Assembly: GCA_018141785.1 (NCBI GenBank)
Contig: CP073341.1
Span: 1,253,118 to 1,317,117 of the forward strand
DNA from: Candidatus Paraprochloron terpiosi LD05
Lineage (GTDB): Bacteria; Cyanobacteriota; Cyanobacteriia; Cyanobacteriales; Prochloraceae
Direction: 5' to 3'
DNA: 64,000 bases
Positions 17,158-26,149 of the stretch are shown piece after piece. Below the pieces are notes generated by a model. It saw only the letters and a program-made list of their open reading frames with translations, had not been told where the DNA came from and did not search any database. Every line of letters starts with the position of its first letter. Position 1 is the stretch's first letter. Both the position numbers and the translations under genes were made by a program.

Positions 17158-18123
17158 ATGTCTTACGAAAAAGAGAAAGAAATTGCCATTGAGGCAGTAC
17201 AACGAGCGGCAAAACTTTGCCAGCAAGTACGTCAGGACATTCCCCAAGCTATGACAAAAGATGACAAAAGTCCCGTAACTGTAGCTGACTATGGTTCCCA
17301 AGCAGTTATTTGCCAAGCATTAGGGGAAGCTTTTCCTCATGACTCTATTGTAGGGGAAGAAGATGCTGCTCAATTGCGTCAACCATCTCTTTGTGATACT
17401 TTAAGTAAGATAACTAAATACGTATCTTTTGTATTTACGAATACTACCCCAGAAAAGGTAACCCAATGGATTGACCGGGGCAATGGTAAGGTAGGCCCAC
17501 GCTATTGGACCTTAGACCCCATTGACGGCACCAAAGGGTTTCTCCGTCAAGACCAATACGCCATAGCCTTAGCTTTAATAGAAGAGGGAGAAGTTAAGGT
17601 AGGTATTTTGGGTTGTCCTGCCCTTACCTTACCAATAGTAGCCAACGAAACGGGCCTTATCTTTGTGGCGGTACGAGGGGAAGGTACCACCATGATGCCC
17701 CTGAGTGGGAAGGGTGCCTACCCAATTAAGGTAGTCAGCAGCAACGATGGAGCCAACTTCTGCTTTGTGGAGAGCGTGGAAGCCAGTCACGGCGACCAAT
17801 CCCGCCAGAAAGCAGTAGCAGAGGCCATCGGCATTACAGCAGGTTCCGTGCGGGTGGACTCCCAAGCCAAATATGGTATAGTGGCAGCAGGACAAGCAGC
17901 TCTGTACCTGCGTCTCCCTTCCCCTAAAGCACCCAACTATCGGGAAAACATTTGGGATCATGCAGCAGGTTCCATTGTGGTGGAAGAAGCAGGGGGACGA
18001 GTGACGGATATGCATGGTAAACCCCTGGATTTTGCTACGGGTACGAAAATGGTGGATAACCGGGGTATAGTGGTGAGCAATGGCTTAATTCACGATACCG
18101 TCTTAGCTGCTTTGCAAGATTAA
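17158..18123 (+). CDS. 3'(2'),5'-bisphosphate nucleotidase, inositol-monophosphatase superfamily
   Basis: A 321-aa protein with all superfamily motifs: SPVTVADYGSQAVI, GEED, WTLDPIDGTKGFLR (metal and catalytic Asp residues) and IWDHAAGSIVVEEAGG. The spacing and length match the HAL2/CysQ-like nucleotidases, which remove the 3' phosphate from PAP(S) in sulfate assimilation, better than plain inositol monophosphatases. The gene is complete. The preceding GGCGCGGAGAGG is part of a dispersed CGCAGAGGCGC repeat that also provides a purine-rich RBS. Confidence 0.88.
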   Translation: MSYEKEKEIAIEAVQRAAKLCQQVRQDIPQAMTKDDKSPVTVADYGSQAVICQALGEAFPHDSIVGEEDAAQLRQPSLCDTLSKITKYVSFVFTNTTPEKVTQWIDRGNGKVGPRYWTLDPIDGTKGFLRQDQYAIALALIEEGEVKVGILGCPALTLPIVANETGLIFVAVRGEGTTMMPLSGKGAYPIKVVSSNDGANFCFVESVEASHGDQSRQKAVAEAIGITAGSVRVDSQAKYGIVAAGQAALYLRLPSPKAPNYRENIWDHAAGSIVVEEAGGRVTDMHGKPLDFATGTKMVDNRGIVVSNGLIHDTVLAALQD

Positions 18124-18194
18124 TATCTAACCGCAGATTAACGCAGATTAACGCAGATGAGTACCGATTTTTACCCGACACCCCTTCTTTGAGT

Positions 18195-19118
18195 TTATTC
18201 AGGTTTGAGATCCCGCTCCATGAGAGCGCCAACTGCTTGTTGGGGGGTGGTTTTTCCTTCCAGGAGTCCATAGATTTCCTGGGTAATAGGAACCCTCAAA
18301 CCTTCCGAAGAGGCGATTTTCATCAATACTTTAGTGGTATTGACTCCCTCAGCAATACCTTTCACAGCAGCTAACGTTTGTTCTAGGGACTGACCCTGAG
18401 CCAGTCTATAACCCACTTGATAATTGCGAGAAAGGGGACTATTGCAAGTAGCCAGCAAGTCTCCCAAACCAGACAAACCAAAGAAAGTGGAGCTTGTCGC
18501 CCCCAAACAAGTCCCCACCCGAATCATTTCCGGTAATGCTCTAGTTAAGAGAGCTGCTTTAGCATTAGTTCCCAGTTCCAAACCATCGCATACCCCGGCG
18601 GCGATCGCCATGATGTTCTTTAAAGTACCTCCCAACTCCGTTCCCAAGGGGTCATCATTAACGTAGATCCGAAAACTATCATTCGCGAGTGTGCTTTGCA
18701 CCGTCTCTGCTGCTTTTAAGTCAGAACTAGCCACTACCGTCGCTGCTGGTAAACCCTGTTCAATTTCTGGAGAAAGGTTGGGTCCAGACAAAACCACCAG
18801 GGGACACTGGGGAAAAGCCTCTTGCCAAATTTGGGAAGGAGTGCCAGTGGTGAGGGGATCTAAACCTTTAGTGGCTGTTACCAGAATCGGGGAATGGCTT
18901 ATTTTTATCTTGAGGAGTTTCTCAATGGTAGGGCGAACTCCCCCCATGGAAACAGCAGATAAGAGGATATCAGCCCCGGATACTGCTGAAGAGAGGGTTG
19001 CAGAACTGCGACGAGACCACAAACGGACTTTACAGTGGTTGCGAGAGGCTAAGGTAGCTAAAGCACAACCCCAAACCCCTGCACCCAGGATAGTTAAGAT
19101 TCTTTTTCTTTCTGTCAC
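18195..19118 (-). CDS. gpsA: NAD(P)H-dependent glycerol-3-phosphate dehydrogenase
   Basis: A 307-aa GpsA, which makes sn-glycerol-3-phosphate for phospholipid synthesis. It shows the Rossmann motif ILGAGVWGCALATLA, the conserved SGPNLSPEI and GTLKNIMAIAAGVCDGLELGTNAKAAL (catalytic Lys), and GLSGLGDLLATC. Complete and undamaged. It is convergent with the nucleotidase. Confidence 0.95.
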   Translation of the reverse strand: MTERKRILTILGAGVWGCALATLASRNHCKVRLWSRRSSATLSSAVSGADILLSAVSMGGVRPTIEKLLKIKISHSPILVTATKGLDPLTTGTPSQIWQEAFPQCPLVVLSGPNLSPEIEQGLPAATVVASSDLKAAETVQSTLANDSFRIYVNDDPLGTELGGTLKNIMAIAAGVCDGLELGTNAKAALLTRALPEMIRVGTCLGATSSTFFGLSGLGDLLATCNSPLSRNYQVGYRLAQGQSLEQTLAAVKGIAEGVNTTKVLMKIASSEGLRVPITQEIYGLLEGKTTPQQAVGALMERDLKPE

Positions 19119-19184
19119 TCTCTTATTATAACACTTTTTTAAGTTTAAATGGTATAATTTTACACTAATCAGTTACCATTATAC

Positions 19185-19575
19185 TTGAAAGTGAATTTCC
19201 GAAATCCTGTACCCACAGTTGATATTATTATCGAATTAATAGACAAACCTCATAAACCGATTATATTAATAGAACGGAAAAATCCTCCCTATGGTTGGGC
19301 GAATCCGGTCGGATTTGTGGATTATGGGGAATCAGTAGAAACAGCAGCAAAGCGAGAAGCAGCAGAAGAGGTTAGTCTGACAGTGGAATTAGTGGAACAA
19401 TTTCAAGTTTATTCAGGAAACATACCCTGAGTGTAGTATTTATTGCTACCGCTCAGGGGGAACCTCAAGCTGCCGATGATGCTAAGAATCTGGCCCAAAT
19501 CTCTGTTTCGACCACCACCAAGTTCTGAAAGATTATTGGAATTATCGCCATTATGGCATTTGTCCGCGTGATTGT
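19185..19575 (+). pseudogene. NUDIX hydrolase, frameshifted
   Basis: The first 82 codons contain an intact NUDIX box ([23 protein letters not shown]), so the ancestor hydrolysed nucleoside diphosphate-X compounds. The frame then breaks at about 19425: [25 protein letters not shown] continues in another frame, and FDHHQVLKDYWNYRHYGI in a third. All three segments fit one ~130-aa NUDIX protein. It is the left edge of a region in which most genes are broken. Confidence 0.7.
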
Positions 19576-19719
19576 AGTCCAGGAGTTCAGCCCTATAATG
19601 AGAGTAAATTGCTTATTGCCTACCAAAACTACAGCTGTCAAGGTATTTGTTGAGGTATTCTTTAGGGAACTGGTCCTGTAAAAATTTGGTCATAATGCCA
19701 ATTTTCCTTAGTTAACATT

Positions 19720-20827
19720 TCCAAACCTAGCCAATAACTCCTCCCGGGATAATTGTAACAACATTGGCCAAGTAATGGAAGCCTTGTTAAGTCTCATGGA
19801 GCAACAAAAGAATGCACGTAAACTCGCTACTGTGGCCTAAAGTTGGTTCCTGGAAGCAGTTTGCTGTTGCTCATGAGGCCATCGCTTACATGCCTGTATA
19901 CATGGCAAAATTGAAGGGGATCGCTTCCCAAATGAAGGCTCAAGGAAAATGGGTAGAAGACCAAGATTTTCCCGTGGATATCCTCTCTCTGCACCCACCT
20001 CATCCTGATGGAGCACCTCTCATTCTCTTAGGAGGGATGGGACCCCTTGCGGGAGCCATGAGCTTTCAGAAAGCTTGTCAATACTGTGGCAACAGTCGGG
20101 AAATTGTTCTTTACCAAGCTTGTGGTATTCCCAGTCGTGTTAAGGTCATGTTAGATTCCAACCGCCTCGTGAAAGGAATCTCTCTCAGCTAGCTTTAAGT
20201 CTTGTTAGCATCTGATTCCATTATCCAGGGGACGGAATATCTACAAGCCGACAATTCCAATATTCAAGTCATGCTGCTGTGTAATGGGGTTCATTACTTT
20301 CTACCCCAAATTTAGCACAACGCAAGGGAAAACCGCTATCGGGCAATTGCCCGTCGTCTCAATTTTGTTTCCCTTGTGGATGCAGTGATGGAGGTTTTGC
20401 AATGCCAAAGGCGGCAAAAATTGTTGGTTTTAGGCACTACTGCAACCCTGATGGGGGGAGTCTATACTCAGCCTCTTCAACAGTTAGGGATTGATTTCCC
20501 AGTCTTGCCGGATTCTTGCCAATCTAGATTGATGGATATTATCTATTACGGAGTCAAAGCAAAAGACAGAAGAATATGCCTGTGCCATGGGAGAACAGCT
20601 TTTTTCCAAGAAGAGAGAATGTTTTAGGGATAGATTCTGCCATCGCAGGCTGCACGGAAATTCCTATTTTTCTGGATTGGTTGCAAGCAAAAATTGCCTG
20701 CTCTAACTCTAATTCTTCATGGTTCTCAGCCCAGGAATTTCTAGCTCAGGTTGAGGTTTTAGACCCTGTCTGTTTGGCCCTTGGGAAACTTTCCATTGGC
20801 GAATTTTCGATTCAAGGAGGAAGCTAA
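19720..20827 (+). pseudogene. Asp/Glu racemase-like gene, broken
   Basis: Fragments in several frames add up to a PLP-independent aspartate/glutamate racemase: LILLGGMGPLAGAMSFQKAC, then VMLLCNGVHYFLP with the first catalytic Cys, LVLGTTATLMGG, and finally GIDSAIAGCTEIPIFLDWL with the second. A helical N-terminal extension (MEALLSLMEQQKNARKLATVA) precedes. Stops occur near 19840, 20190 and 20313, and there is a shift near 20570. It abuts the NRPS start, so it probably once supplied a D-amino acid for the peptide. Confidence 0.65.
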
Positions 20828-22018
20828 TCAATGGTATCAAAGGCGATGGCCACCAACAATATTGGTGTAGAAATTCTGGAACAATCTATTCCAGAACGAT
20901 TTCAGACTCAAGTCTTACAACATGGCTCGCGCCCAGCCATTATTTTTCAAGGGCGCTCCCTAACCTACAATGAGTTAAATCGCTGGTCTAATCAAATTGC
21001 CAGAGCAATTCTAGATCGCCGTAATACCGTAGCTGAACCCATCGCCCTCCTCTTTGCAACAGAACCAGCAATGATTGCAGCCATGTTGGGGGTACTCAAG
21101 GCGGGGAAATTCTACGTTCCCTTAGATATATCGTTGCCAGAGTCTCGCCTTAGCCTGATTCTGAAAGACTCAAAAGCTAAGTTAGTGCGGCTCCGTTTCC
21201 TGTGAAAGTCGCGGCGTAAGCCAAACATAAACAGGAGCAAGGTTCCGGGACATCGTATCCGATAATCTAAGCCATCCGAAAGGGGCTGAAAATGGACAAA
21301 CGACTCCTATCCAGGATTACCGAACCTTGACAACTGAATGAACTATGAGGGTGAAAGCCCCTCCCGTGAAGGAATCACGTGAATCCCCTGCTCCTGCGCA
21401 GCCGCGCCTCCGGGCTGGCCACAGTGAGATTAATCATCAGGCTGAAGCTGGCAACAGGACGGGACTGGAGCTGACGAGTGACTCGTCGGTAACACCGTTA
21501 ACAGGGAGAATACCGGGATAACTTAACGTGAATCATCTGAAAAAAGACCCAATCTTTGACACTGCCAAGTCGCTAGAGAGCAGAAAAGACACCGAAAGAA
21601 ACTCGTAAGATTAGAGCTTGATACTTACATTCCTGAGTTGGTGATAGGTCAATGGATGAGTCCCAAGGGTTCATAACAATAGTTCTTTCCCAACGAGTAA
21701 AAACTCGCTCAACTTCCACGGAAACAGGGGGTTCCAAACCCGACATGTAATGTGGTGGGGTCGCCTGATTAACGACCTAACGGAAGGGCGAGGGTAAGAG
21801 AGGGCGTAACTGCCCGATGGTTTCTACAGAGAAGAGACCCCAACGTAATTATCAGAGCGACCAATGAGGTCAAAACTGTGAATACCACTAACCAGACTTC
21901 AATCGAATACCGCAGTCTGAAAGCCCTGAGACTCCATTTGGCAGCATTCCTGCTGGTGGGGAAGATAGGTCGGAGGGCTGACGATGTCTGGAAAGACCTG
22001 CCATGGAAGCAATTCCGG

Positions 22019-22048
22019 CCTGCTCAGGCGCGGCTGCGCAGGAGCAGG
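22019..22048. repeat. Palindromic element P4 in the RT gene of intron 1
   Basis: CCTGCTCAGGCGCGGCTGCG CAGGAGCAGG, with CCTGCTC/GAGCAGG arms. Another copy is at 32324-32353 in intron 2, and relatives at 21387-21420, 37311-37343 (inverted) and 42123-42157, all in intron 5' regions. Confidence 0.7.
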
Positions 22049-22378
22049 AGTATTTCGATTACAACGGGGAATCTTTAAAGCGCAGAAAGAACAATCAAAA
22101 GCTAAGGTCAAACGTTTACAACGGCTTCTACTCAGGAGTCGTGCCGCCCAAGCACTGGCCGTCAAACAAGTAACACAGTTAAACACAGGGCGTAAGTCCC
22201 CCGGAGTTGACGGTAAAACCGCGCTTTCTACCAGAGAGCGTCTAGTGTTGTGTCAAAGGCTGAACAAGCACTGGTACCACTGGAAACACCAGCAACTGAG
22301 AAGGGTAAACATCCCGAAGCCAAATGGCAAAACTCGTGGATTAGGCATCCCTACAATAGCCGACCGGGCGTGGCAGCG

Positions 22379-23226
22379 GTGCGACCCACCTTGAATGCAT
22401 TCAAGGTGGTGCGGCTCGAAAGTCGCAGTAGTTAGTGGGTAAAAGCCCCATGGGGAGTGTCTTCCCCGGTTCCCGCCCAAAGGAGCCTCAACAGCAATGA
22501 GGGGGTTTCACAGCTAGAGGGTTAAATGGCTAAGTTTGCTGCTAGTCCGATAGTGGCAACGGCCTAGGGAAAGTCGGATATGGCTCGCTATCAGCGAAGC
22601 TTGCAGCCCCGTTATATGCAGAAGAGTGAAAGCGGAACTGATACACTCTAACCAAAAGGGTACGCGGCATATGTGAAAGATGAATTCACCTTGTCATCGC
22701 GTAGACACCACGCCGCCGGGGTACGGAGCAGCCTAAGTCAGACGTATCTAATTATTGCGGAACGAGTTAACCTCCACTGGGTCTGAGAAATCAGTAGGGA
22801 AGCTGTAAAGCGAACCAATCCCCAGGGGAGACAGGACATTCCTAAGAAGCAAATGGGGTCATGGACGAAAGTCCAAGGGAAAACACGATTGTATAACCTG
22901 ACTCATAGGTATATACCTAGCCGAAAGGTGAGCTGACGTAGGAATGGGTGAAACGTAACGGTAAAATCCTTTCCACAAGGATTTTGCAATCCGAAAGCTA
23001 AAACTTGAAACTCTAAGCTCCTCATAAGTTAGAGGCGTTGGGCAAACGTCAATGGCGAGGAGGTTGGAATCGAAGGACTCAAAGCCCAATTTGGATGAGA
23101 CCTGAAAGCCGACTCAAGTAATGAGGAGTAAACGCATTAGTAAGTAGATGATACACCAGGAGCCGGGTGCTCTGAAAGTTGCACGCCCGGTACTGTGAGG
23201 GGGAAAACCTGTAAGGGTCTACCTAT
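22379..23226 (+). mobile_element. Nested ORF-less group II intron within the RT gene of intron 1 (twintron)
   Basis: An ~850-nt insertion relative to the same RT gene in intron 2, placed inside the codons for RAWQ-ALLKL. It opens with a GTGCG boundary (22379, or alternatively 22409) and folds a GCGAC..GTCGC 5' stem. It contains a second, distinct domain V at 23160-23193 (GAGCCGGGTGCTCTGAAAG..., GAAA-type loop). A domain VI-like stem ends near CTACCTAT at 23226. It encodes no RT. The exact boundaries are uncertain because a palindrome (22386-22409) sits at the 5' edge and ~25 extra bases lie at the 3' edge. Confidence 0.7.
22386..22409. repeat. Perfect 24-bp palindrome at the edge of the nested intron
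   Basis: CCACCTTGAATG and CATTCAAGGTGG form a perfect inverted repeat without loop. It separates two GTGCG intron-start candidates. Confidence 0.75.
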
Positions 23227-24170
23227 CTCGACGAAAGCGCACCAAGACAGCGTTGCTCAAGTTAGCAGCCGAGCCAGCCTATGAGGCAACTGCCGGGGAA
23301 AGAAGCTATGGCTTTAGACCCGGACGCTGTACTGCGGACGCACAAAAACTAATTTTCGACAACCTAAAATGCCAAGCAAACGGCAAAGATAAGCGGATTC
23401 TGGAAACAGATATCAGCAAATGCTTTGACGAGATAGACCACCAGGTCATGCTCAAGAAAGTAGTCTTACCAACCGAAGCCTTAAGGGGACTCAAGATAGC
23501 AATAAAGGCGGGCGTCCGTGGTGAGTATCCCTCCAGTATTAAGGGCACGCCCCAAGGCGGGGTTATCTCACCCCTACTGGCCAATATCGCCTTAGATGGA
23601 TTCGAGAACCTAGGGAATGACCAGAAGGTCAGGACAGAATACACGCGCAAAAGCGGGAAAAAATCCGGTGAAAAGTACTACAACTGGTCAGAAGGTATAA
23701 GGGGTATTCGTTACGCAGATGACGCGGTCTTTATCTGTAAACCCGAAGCTGACACCAAGAGGCTACGGGAGGATATCGACAAATTCCTAAAGTCCAGAGG
23801 GCTAAGAATCAATGAAACTAAGACTAAGGTGAGTAAAGCTACGGATGGGTTCGACTTCTTGGGGTGGCGCTTCCGTGTCAACTCCCGTGGAGTCTTTAAA
23901 TCCACACCGAGTTGGGAGAATTATGCAGAGCATATTGCGCCAAGGTCAAAGCAACTTGGAGAAGTGGTGCAACCACGGAAGCCCGTCTGAAAAGGATAGG
24001 GTCACAAGTCCGAGGCGGTCGTCAAAACCATAAAAACTGCGATATGAGCAAGCACTCGCTATGGTCGCTCAATAAATGGGTTTGGCGTAAGCTGAGGGCT
24101 GAAAAACGTAGGACGGCTCAAAAGGAAGCTGAGAAAGCAAGACGTCTGGCTATCAAGGGTAAACCCTTAG

Positions 24171-24189
24171 GAGCGCGCCTCGCGCGCTC
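24171..24189. repeat. Palindromic element P5 in intron 1 maturase linker
   Basis: GAGCGCGCCTCGCGCGCTC. The identical element occurs at the same site in intron 2 (34187-34205), so it was inherited from a common parental intron. It puts the HNH domain out of frame. Confidence 0.78.
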
Positions 24190-24246
24190 ACATCAGAACA
24201 GATAAAGAAAGCTTTCCCAGCAATTCCCTGGAAAGTCAACAGCCAC

Positions 24247-24552
24247 GTGATGGTTAAAGGTGGTGCCTCACCCTACAATGGGAATCTATCCTATTGGGTT
24301 GGTCGAAACTCCAAATTATATAGTGGGCCAACCGCTGAAGCTATAAAGCGACAGAAGGGTAAATGTCCACACTGCAATCGATTGTTCATAGAGATGGATG
24401 GAGCCGTGGAATTGCACCACATCGATGGCAACCATAACAACTGGAAACATAAGAATCTAGTTGCTCTCCATCGGGAATGTCACCAGACGCAAGCGATACA
24501 TCGTAAGCGCATCAAAGACGGACTCGATAAACGCGCAGTTAGGAACACCTGA
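24247..24552 (+). pseudogene. HNH endonuclease domain of intron 1 maturase
   Basis: About 100 codons encoding SYWVGRNSKLYSGPT, a CPHC zinc knuckle, ELHHIDGNHNN (catalytic His-His-Asn) and HRECH. In the ancestral protein this is the C-terminal endonuclease that nicks the target strand during retrohoming. It is now out of frame with the RT, so it is a detached remnant. Confidence 0.8.
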
Positions 24553-24873
24553 GCTGTATGAGGTGAAAGTCTCACGTACAGTTCGTAGGAGAGGGGCGAG
24601 CTGCGTGGCAGCTCCCTCGACTCTAATATTTTAAGCCATCGCCACCATCTCCAAGCTTCAGGGTTTGAGCAGAGCATTTTGAGCCAAGATGTTTTGAGGA
24701 TTGACACCCTAGATAAAGAAATCTCAGATGAGAACCTAGAGATTCAGTGTCATCCTGACGACCTAGCTTATATCCTTTACACCTCCCGCCCCAAGGGTGT
24801 CATGCAAAACCATCGGTATGTCCTGAATCTATGCCAGAACTATACCAACAGCGGAAAGATGAGTGAAGGCGCA

Positions 24874-24913
24874 CCCCCGGCATTGATTAATGGCGGGGGA
24901 TCCCTTCGGGATC
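24874..24913. repeat. Palindromic element P1 inside the NRPS adenylation domain
   Basis: A 26-bp near-palindrome (CCCCCGGCATTGATTAATGG CGGGGG) followed by GATCCCTTCGGGATC. It adds about 13 residues between MSEG and DRFSLLYS without breaking the frame. The same 26-bp element is in intron 2 (34577-34602) and intron 3 (35383-35404). Confidence 0.8.
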
Positions 24914-26149
24914 GCTTTTCACTGTTGTATTCAGCCGCCTTCGGTGGTGCAGTGCGAGATATTTACTGTGCCTTGTTGAACGGTGCCACCTTATTGCCTC
25001 TAGACGTAAAGCAAATCAGTTTGCACAAATTGGCTGGATGGTTGCAAGACAATGAGATTACCGTGACGTTCATGGTTGCCACCCTGTTTCGTCACTTCGC
25101 TGCCACCTTAAACGAGGAAGCAGATTTTCCCAAGTTGCGACTAATTCAAATTGGGAGCGAAACCGTTTACCGACAGGATGCAGAACTGTTTCAGCGCCAT
25201 TTTTCCCCGCAATGCACCTTAATGGTGAATCTGGGGGGTACAGAGATTAGTCCGGTGCGACAATTTCCCATTACGAAAGATACAGTTCTCACTGGTTCCA
25301 CCGTACCTGCGGGCTATGGGGTTCCTGGAACAGAAGTTTTGCTTTGGGATGAGTCTGGGCATCCGGTTCCCCCAGGGGAAGTTGGTGAAATTGTGGTTTG
25401 TTCTCGCCAACTTGCTTTGGGGTACTGGCAACAGCCTGAGTTAACTAAACAAGTGTTTATTAGGAAAAATAGTCATAAATATTTTAAAACAGGTGATTTA
25501 GGTAAGTTGTTGCCCGATGGTTGTTTATTGCACCTAGGCCGTAAAGATTTTTAGGTTAAAATCCGAGGTTATCGGGTTGAAACCAGTGAAGTGGAAGCCA
25601 CTTTGTTGAACCTAGAAGCTGTTGGAGAGGCGGTTGTAGTTGCCCAGACAGAAAAAGGGGGAGCAGTGGGCGATTTACAGCTAGTAGCTTATTTGACTCC
25701 GGTAAATCCTCAAAACAAACTTACAGCTCAAGAATTAAAAGCTGCGTTGCTTGCTCAATTACCCAGTTACATGGTTCCAGCTTGCTTTATTTGGCTAGAG
25801 TCATTGCCTTTAACTGCAACTGGTAAAATTGACCGACTAGCTCTACCTAAATCAGAATCAATTTTATCCAGCTCAGAATTAGAATTAAATGTTATTGCCC
25901 CCCATACTAATATAGAAGAAATATTAGTAAAAATTTGGTCGGAAGTCCTTAAAATTGAGCCGATTGGCATTGAGAATAATTTCTTTGAATTAGGGGGACA
26001 CTCCCTTCATGCTAGCCAAGTTTTGGCTCGTATTGCAGAGAAACTAGGCATTGAAATGCCATTGAAGCAGATTTTTGAAGCACCAACAATTAGTCTACTT
26101 TCAAATTATCTAGAATCCGTAAATACTAGCACTTCTGAATATCCCTTAG

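Larger units (their letters stand above)
21878..24205 (+). pseudogene. Group II intron reverse transcriptase/maturase of intron 1, broken
   Basis: GTG start at 21878 (MNTTNQTSIEYRSLKALRLHL). The N-terminal part runs to RAWQ at about 22375, where an ORF-less intron interrupts it. The RT core resumes as LLKLAAEPAYEATAGERSYGFRPGR and includes GIRYADDAVFIC, the catalytic YADD box. A frameshift near 23930 separates the X/maturase region (WRSGATTEARLKRI...RKLRAEKRR). A palindrome at 24171-24189 shifts the frame again before the HNH part. The frame also has a palindromic insert at 22019-22048. Confidence 0.85.
21185..24627 (+). mobile_element. Group II intron 1 (RT-HNH type, sense, inside NRPS module 1)
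   Basis: It starts GTGCGGCTC with the usual GUGYG boundary and ends CTCTAAT. Removing 21185-24627 joins AAGCTAAGTTA to ATTTTAAGCC and restores the adenylation-domain frame. Domain V is intact at 24551-24584 (GAGCTGTATGAGGTGAAAG...). It carries a broken maturase gene that itself contains a second intron. The 5' 700 nt are collinear with the other three copies in this window. Confidence 0.92.
20831..26130 (+). pseudogene. NRPS module 1 (A-PCP), split by group II intron 1
   Basis: ATG 20831 has AGGAGG upstream. The adenylation domain starts at SIPERFQTQVLQHGSRPAIIFQGRSLTYNELNRW. It is interrupted after DSKAKL by the intron at 21185-24627 and resumes in frame as ILSHRHHLQ...DLAYILYTS. At the core position where amino-acid-activating domains have a conserved Asp it reads AAFGGAVRDIY, which suggests a non-alpha-amino-acid starter. 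A palindromic insert adds APPALINGGGSLR at 24872-24910. A TAG (25552-25554) replaces the Gln codon in GRKDF-x-VKIRGYRVE. The carrier protein is intact (FFELGGHSLHASQV). Decayed, but the domain order is clear. Confidence 0.85.
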
